NCBI GenBank assembly: GCA_027490195.1
Contig: JAIXYN010000046.1
Coordinates: 1-64,000 of the forward strand
Direction: 5' to 3'
Source: Verrucomicrobiaceae bacterium
Lineage (GTDB): Bacteria; Verrucomicrobiota; Verrucomicrobiia; Verrucomicrobiales; Verrucomicrobiaceae
Length of the DNA stretch: 64,000 bases
Part shown: positions 60,035 to 64,000 of the stretch, piece by piece
Layout of the letters: each line of letters starts with the position of its first letter
Position numbering within the stretch: position 1 is the first letter of the stretch
The notes under the pieces: model-generated
Seen by the model: the letters and a program-made list of their open reading frames with translations, nothing else
Databases searched by the model: none
What the model was told of the DNA's origin: nothing
Made by a program: the position numbers and the translations under genes

Positions 60035-61138
60035 TTAAAGACTGCGAGAAGAGGCTGGGTGCGGGATGATTTCGCGCGGCTGACGGAAGAACTGACCGCT
60101 GGTGGTGAGGGCGGCGAGATCACGAATGTCTCCGGTCATGTCGATGGCATGGCGGATGAAGAACTTGCCGGGGCTGGCGTGGCGCAGCGGCTCGCGCGGC
60201 TGCCAGCCCAGGGCGAGCTCCAGCGCAGCAGCGGGGAGATTGCAGTTCAGCGTGGAGGGGAAATCACACCAGGCGGGGAAGCGCGGATTGATCTCGATGA
60301 GGCAATATTCGCCATTGGGGCCTTCGGATTTGACGAACTCGAGTTCAAACGGGCCGTGCCAGCGCAGTTCGGCGATGAGAGATTGAGCAACGGCATCGAG
60401 CTGTGGATCGCGCACCACCATGCCGCCGAAGCCTTTGCCGCTAGCGGTGCGGAGCATCTTGCGAATGGAGCAGGAGCCGAGGATGTGGCCGCGACCGTCG
60501 CCAAGGCCAACGACGTTGTATTCCTCTCCCTGCACATTTTCCTGCACGAGAACCGGCGCCCCCCATTGCTCCAGCATGTGCCAGTAGGCGGCTTCGCGGG
60601 CGGCAGGGGTGAGGGCGTGACGTGCCTCATAAAAACGGCCTTTCACGAAGACGTTGCCTCCCAGCGACGCTGCGGCCTGATGGAGAGAGTTCACATCGCT
60701 CACGGCCACGGTCTGCGGCGTGTGGCAGTGCGTGCGCTCGCACAGATCGGCCAGCTTCGATTTGTCGCGGCATTTGAAACTCGCAGCAGTCGGCAGGCAG
60801 GCGTGAATGCCGCGCTCGCGAAGTTTTTCGGGTGAATCGACCAGCGGCCCCATTTCGGCATCGAGGCAGGGAATCAAGACGTCGAAGCGTTCGATCTCGC
60901 GAATCGCATCGAGGCGCTGCCAGAAGGCTTCTTCACCAGCGCCGGGGTAGGACATGGTGAAGGCGGCATCAGGTGCGTCTTCTTCACTGAAGAGGCCGCT
61001 TTCGAGTGAATCGTAAACGAGACCGATGATGCGCAGTTCGGGATAGACGCGGCGCAGGCTGCGAATGACGGCGGATCCGGGCTGGGGATTTTCACCGCGA
61101 TGAAGGCCGGTGACGGCGATGACAGGGGAAGCATTCAT
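60035..61138 (-). CDS. ATP-grasp ligase
   Basis: A 367-residue ATP-grasp protein of the carbamoyl-phosphate-synthase-like group. N-terminal pre-ATP-grasp domain: VIAVTGLHRGENPQPGSAVIRSLRRVYPELRIIGLVYDSLESGLFSEEDAPD. ATP-binding core: KCRDKSKLADLCERTHCHTPQTVAV, GNVFVKGRFYEA, APVLVQENVQGEEYNVVGLGDG, GPFELEFVKSEGPNGEYCLIEINPRFPAWCDFP (metal-binding EINPR). These enzymes activate a carboxylate as acyl phosphate and join it to an amine. The amino acid substrate is unknown. It lies 25 bases before the decarboxylase and 34 bases after the PqqD-like gene. Confidence 0.9.
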   Translation of the reverse strand: MNASPVIAVTGLHRGENPQPGSAVIRSLRRVYPELRIIGLVYDSLESGLFSEEDAPDAAFTMSYPGAGEEAFWQRLDAIREIERFDVLIPCLDAEMGPLVDSPEKLRERGIHACLPTAASFKCRDKSKLADLCERTHCHTPQTVAVSDVNSLHQAAASLGGNVFVKGRFYEARHALTPAAREAAYWHMLEQWGAPVLVQENVQGEEYNVVGLGDGRGHILGSCSIRKMLRTASGKGFGGMVVRDPQLDAVAQSLIAELRWHGPFELEFVKSEGPNGEYCLIEINPRFPAWCDFPSTLNCNLPAAALELALGWQPREPLRHASPGKFFIRHAIDMTGDIRDLAALTTSGQFFRQPREIIPHPASSRSL

Positions 61139-61172
61139 GGGAGGATGAAGCGGGGTTAGGGGTGGATGGGGC

Positions 61173-61511
61173 TCAGTTTGATTCTGGGGTCAGGCCGATG
61201 TGGACGAGCTCGGCGAGGAAGGATTCCAGATCGCGCTCCGCTGTGCTGCGAGCGACTTCGAAGCGCGCCGTGAGGCGGTCGAGGATCTGCTGGCGCAGCA
61301 TGCCCTCGCTCAAGGCCTGCATGACGATGAGGGCCGTCGGGCTGGCGGTGAAAAATTCGCCACTGGTGGCGTCAAAGCCAAAACCGTCGGGCTGCCAGTT
61401 GACGGTGTGAAAATCGAAGGAGGCTGAAGCGGCGGTGGAGGCCGGAGCATGAGCCAGTTCGTGCGGCTGGCTGCTGTGGCGAATCAGGGTTGGGAGGGAC
61501 GCGAGTTTCAT
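61173..61511 (-). CDS. PqqD-like protein (possible peptide-binding/RRE domain)
   Basis: A 112-residue protein. After a variable N-terminal 30 residues comes a PqqD-type fold: FGFDATSGEFFTASPTALIVMQALSEGMLRQQILDRLTARFEVARSTAERDLESFLAELVHIGLTPE, matching the strands plus winged-helix pattern (dxxTGExxxxSxxAxxIxxxLxxG...VxxDVxxFLxxLxxxGL). PqqD-type domains bind leader peptides in RiPP synthesis. No radical-SAM or lanthipeptide enzyme and no obvious precursor peptide is nearby, so the partner may be a protein or peptide elsewhere. It is the first gene of the leftward set. Confidence 0.75.
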   Translation of the reverse strand: MKLASLPTLIRHSSQPHELAHAPASTAASASFDFHTVNWQPDGFGFDATSGEFFTASPTALIVMQALSEGMLRQQILDRLTARFEVARSTAERDLESFLAELVHIGLTPESN

Positions 61512-61822
61512 GGTGGTGGTTGATTGAATTACACCCCATAGAAACCCGGCCGGTTAACACCACGGCAGGGGCCAAGATGAATATGCGTTTATTTTTGCCA
61601 TTACCGAGCAGGGCTGCGGTCAGGCGGCGCACTTTTGAGGTGCTTATGATTTGTCGCATTGAGCTTGATGAGCATTTCGTGCGCCTGCCGACGCTGGCCG
61701 TGCCAGACAAGGTCCAGATCCGTGGGCGCGTTCCAGGTGCTGCGCCGCTTTTCGTGCCCTGCAAGCCCTGCTTTAGAAGGAGAGTTGACGCCACGCCACC
61801 GAGCGCGTAGCCATCGTCCCCT
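61512..61822. promoter_or_regulatory. Divergent intergenic region between the PqqD-like gene and the permease
   Basis: About 310 bp between two divergent starts. It must hold the promoters of both the leftward set and the permease. I see no clear palindrome or conserved operator. A short frame (from about 61577 rightward) exists but has no coding character. Confidence 0.45.
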
Positions 61823-63130
61823 ATGAGCACCACACGCGCACAGGGCATTTCGCTGATCACAGCCACAGCGGTGGTGGTGGCCAATATGATCGGCACCGGG
61901 GTCTTCACTTCGCTGGGATTTCAGGTGGGCTCCTTGCCCTCGGGTTTTGTCCTGCTGATGCTGTGGGTCGTGGGTGGTGTGTGCGCCTTCTGCGGTGCTG
62001 TGTGCTACGGAGAGCTGGCGGCGGCACTGCCGCGCTCTGGGGGTGAGTACCACTTTCTCTCCAAGATTTTTCATCCGGCCGTGGGGTTTCTCTCCGGCTG
62101 GCTTTCGGTGACGGTGGGGTTTGCCGCTCCCATCGCGCTAGCGGCCATGGCCTTTGGCAAATATTTCTCAGGCATCTTTCCCCATGCACCGGCGACGACT
62201 TGGTCCCTCGTCATGGTGTGGATCGTGACTTTGATCCATGTGGGTGGCGTCCATGTGGCTGCCGGGTTTCAAAACACGGCCACTTGGCTCAAGGTGGCGC
62301 TGATCCTCGTCTTCATCGGTGCGGGATTTTGGTTTGGCAAAGCGCAGCCTGTGCACTTTCTGCCGGTGTCCGGTGATCTGGATTTGATAGGCAGCACGCC
62401 CTTCGCGGTGAGCCTGGTCTATGTGATGTATGCCTACGCGGGCTGGAATGCCGCCACTTACATCGTCGGTGATATTCGTGATCCGCAGAAGAACGTGCCG
62501 CTGGCGATCGCTCTGGGAACGCTGCTTGTGGCGGGGCTGTATCTCGCGCTTAATGCGGTGTTCTTGAATGTGGCACCCATGAGCGAGCTGGATGGCAAGC
62601 TGGATGTCGGCCACGTCGCAGCCGTCCGCATCTTCGGTGAAACGGGTGGCAAGATCATGTCTGGGCTGATCTGTCTGGGTCTCGTTTCCAGCATCAGCGC
62701 CATGACCTGGGTGGGACCGCGAGTGATGAAAACCATGGGGCAGGATCTGCGCATCCTTGCCCCGCTGGCAGTGAGCGATGACCGTGGCGTGCCGGTGGTC
62801 GGTTTGTTTGTGCAGCTTTCCATCGTCGTGACACTGCTGCTTACCGCCAGTTTTGAAACGGTGCTCACCTGCGTGCAGTTCAGCATTCAGCTCGGCTCCT
62901 TTGCCACCGTGGTGGGATTGATCGTGCTGCGCATCCGGCAACCCGACCTGCCGCGCCCCTACCGCTGCTGGGGTTATCCGGTGACGCCGATCCTGTTCCT
63001 TGGCATCAGCTTATGGATGATGGTGTTCGTCGCCAAGAAGCATCCGGATGAAACGCTGGCCGGCATGGCGCTCATTTTGCTGGGTTGGATCATTTATTTC
63101 ATCTCACCGCGTACTCCACGCACCCCATGA
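61823..63130 (+). CDS. APC-family amino acid permease
   Basis: A 435-residue transporter with about 12 membrane helices. The opening MIGTGVFTSLGFQVG (helix 1 GxG break), SGGEYHFLSKIFHPAVGFLSGWLS, YAYAGWNAATYIVGDIRDPQKNVPLAIALGTLLVAGLY and ISAMTWVGPRVMKTMGQD match the amino acid/polyamine/organocation family. It probably takes up or exchanges amino acids or amines. It is divergent from the PqqD-ATP-grasp-decarboxylase set, and could supply its substrate or export its product. The stop overlaps the next gene by ATGA. Confidence 0.9.
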   Translation: MSTTRAQGISLITATAVVVANMIGTGVFTSLGFQVGSLPSGFVLLMLWVVGGVCAFCGAVCYGELAAALPRSGGEYHFLSKIFHPAVGFLSGWLSVTVGFAAPIALAAMAFGKYFSGIFPHAPATTWSLVMVWIVTLIHVGGVHVAAGFQNTATWLKVALILVFIGAGFWFGKAQPVHFLPVSGDLDLIGSTPFAVSLVYVMYAYAGWNAATYIVGDIRDPQKNVPLAIALGTLLVAGLYLALNAVFLNVAPMSELDGKLDVGHVAAVRIFGETGGKIMSGLICLGLVSSISAMTWVGPRVMKTMGQDLRILAPLAVSDDRGVPVVGLFVQLSIVVTLLLTASFETVLTCVQFSIQLGSFATVVGLIVLRIRQPDLPRPYRCWGYPVTPILFLGISLWMMVFVAKKHPDETLAGMALILLGWIIYFISPRTPRTP

Positions 63131-64000
63131 AGAACACACTCATTCTGCTGCTTGTCCTGGCCCAAACCGCCTTCGCGGAACCGCCCACGCCCAATGAGCA
63201 GGCGCGCTTTCTCGCCGGCATGCCGCAGGAAGGGTCATCTCTGGCCGGACTGGCGCAGCGGGGCGAGTTCAACTCTCATGCCAAAGAACTGGACGCCGCC
63301 TGGGCGGATGCGGAGGAGCGGCAGCTGGGCCCGATCCGTGCCTGGGCACCGCTGGGTCTGCCGGAGGCTGTGAGCGATACCTCGCCGTTGCTCTATGTCT
63401 TTAGCGGTCCTGATTTTCTGCATGCGTATACGTTTTTCCCGAATGCCTCCACCTACGTGCTGGCTGCGGTGGAGCCCGTGGGCCTGCCGCCGGATGTGAC
63501 GAAACTCAGCGAGGGCGAGCTGGGCTCATCGCTGCGCAATCTGCGCAACACGCTCAATGCTTCGCTGAGCTTCAGCTTCTTCATTACGGCGGACATGAAG
63601 AAGGATCTGCAGGCCACCAAGCTCACGGGCACATTGCCGGTGCTCTATGTCTTCCTGGCCCGCTGCGGCTGCCATATTCAAAACGTGGAAAACATTTGGC
63701 TGGATGCCGAAGGAAAAGTTCTGACCGACAAGGAAACCAAGACTCCCGGTGCACGCATCACCTTCCTTGGTGCCCAGGGCAAGCAGCAGACGCTGTATTA
63801 CTTCTCCACCAACATCGCGAGCTGGGCGCTCAAGCAGGACGCCTCTTTCCTGCGCTTCTGTGACGGGCTTGGTGTGATGAACGGCTTCACCAAATCTGCC
63901 TCCTACCTCATGCACATGAGTGAGTTTCACGCGATCCGCGACTACCTCCTCACTCATTGTCATACCATGACGCAGGATGACTCAGGCATCCTGTGGAAGG
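63127..64000 (+). CDS. Secreted protein of unknown function, truncated by the window end
   Basis: Starts at the ATGA overlap with the permease stop and stays open to base 64000 (over 290 residues). The signal is MKNTLILLLVLAQTAFA. The mature part contains ARCGCHIQNVENIWLDAEGKVLTDKETKTPGARITFLG and later a Cys/His-containing stretch (DYLLTHCHTMTQDD). I do not recognise a family. The tight coupling to the permease suggests a shared role. Confidence 0.75.
   Translation, partial: MKNTLILLLVLAQTAFAEPPTPNEQARFLAGMPQEGSSLAGLAQRGEFNSHAKELDAAWADAEERQLGPIRAWAPLGLPEAVSDTSPLLYVFSGPDFLHAYTFFPNASTYVLAAVEPVGLPPDVTKLSEGELGSSLRNLRNTLNASLSFSFFITADMKKDLQATKLTGTLPVLYVFLARCGCHIQNVENIWLDAEGKVLTDKETKTPGARITFLGAQGKQQTLYYFSTNIASWALKQDASFLRFCDGLGVMNGFTKSASYLMHMSEFHAIRDYLLTHCHTMTQDDSGILWK

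Noticed and set aside
61490..61810. A 106-codon frame considered as a precursor peptide for the PqqD-like protein
   Set aside because: It begins inside the PqqD-like gene, has an Arg/Pro-rich composition, no leader/core pattern and no upstream start signal.

Overview
The window reads as a chromosomal segment of a GC-rich member of the Verrucomicrobiota, probably order Verrucomicrobiales (Prosthecobacter/Verrucomicrobium-like). I infer this from the gene families, not from a marker-gene comparison. The signs are two DUF1549/DUF1553 cytochrome-type proteins, a DUF1501 Tat-exported protein, a very large secreted WD40/cytochrome c protein, many secreted carbohydrate-active enzymes, PQQ-propeller and Gfo/Idh/MocA proteins, and few recognisable Shine-Dalgarno sites. 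Genes are tightly packed and many neighbours overlap by the four bases ATGA. I saw no tRNA, rRNA, CRISPR array, prophage or transposase gene.

Layout. 0.1-9.2 kb: LamG/TIM-barrel secreted protein, rsmH with a MazG-like pyrophosphohydrolase, a small cytochrome c, a GH10-like protein, rlmB-like methylase with sirtuin, and a SanA/YdcF protein. 9.2-18.8 kb: dnaE, an FHA-cyclase fusion, GNAT-miaB, RidA, a GH71/99-like protein and a small zinc-ribbon protein. 18.9-28.9 kb: a Tat-exported oxidoreductase, a toxin-antitoxin pair, and a four-gene run (DUF1501, unknown secreted protein, DUF1549/1553, WD40-cytochrome c) typical of the Planctomycetes-Verrucomicrobia-Chlamydiae group. 29-33.2 kb: ychF, a FecR-like protein and an outer-membrane barrel. 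33.3-37.3 kb: tgt-yajC-secDF, joining tRNA modification to Sec export. 37.7-45.7 kb: L,D-transpeptidase, HAD phosphatase, hisK-folP, a low-complexity RGG protein divergent from psd, a XerC/D recombinase and ssb. 45.7-52.2 kb: a second DUF1549/1553 protein, SGNH esterase, a second RelE/ParE pair, PQQ propeller and an N-formylglutamate amidohydrolase-like protein.

The most unusual part is 52.1-61.5 kb. It is a one-strand set transcribed leftward from about 61.5 kb: PqqD-like protein, ATP-grasp ligase, fold-III PLP decarboxylase, urea-transporter-like/M23 peptidase fusion, secreted TPR protein, CapK/PaaK-like adenylate-forming enzyme, and a urea-transporter-like protein whose two membrane halves are separated by TPR repeats. 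An APC amino-acid permease is divergently transcribed next to it. The combination looks like machinery to activate, ligate, decarboxylate and move a small amino-acid-derived product across the envelope, possibly at the cell wall. I do not recognise it as a described system. Inside this set, a 535-bp gene-free stretch is bounded by 35-bp inverted repeats and full of perfect stem-loops. It looks like a non-autonomous mobile or structured RNA element that has settled in the operon.
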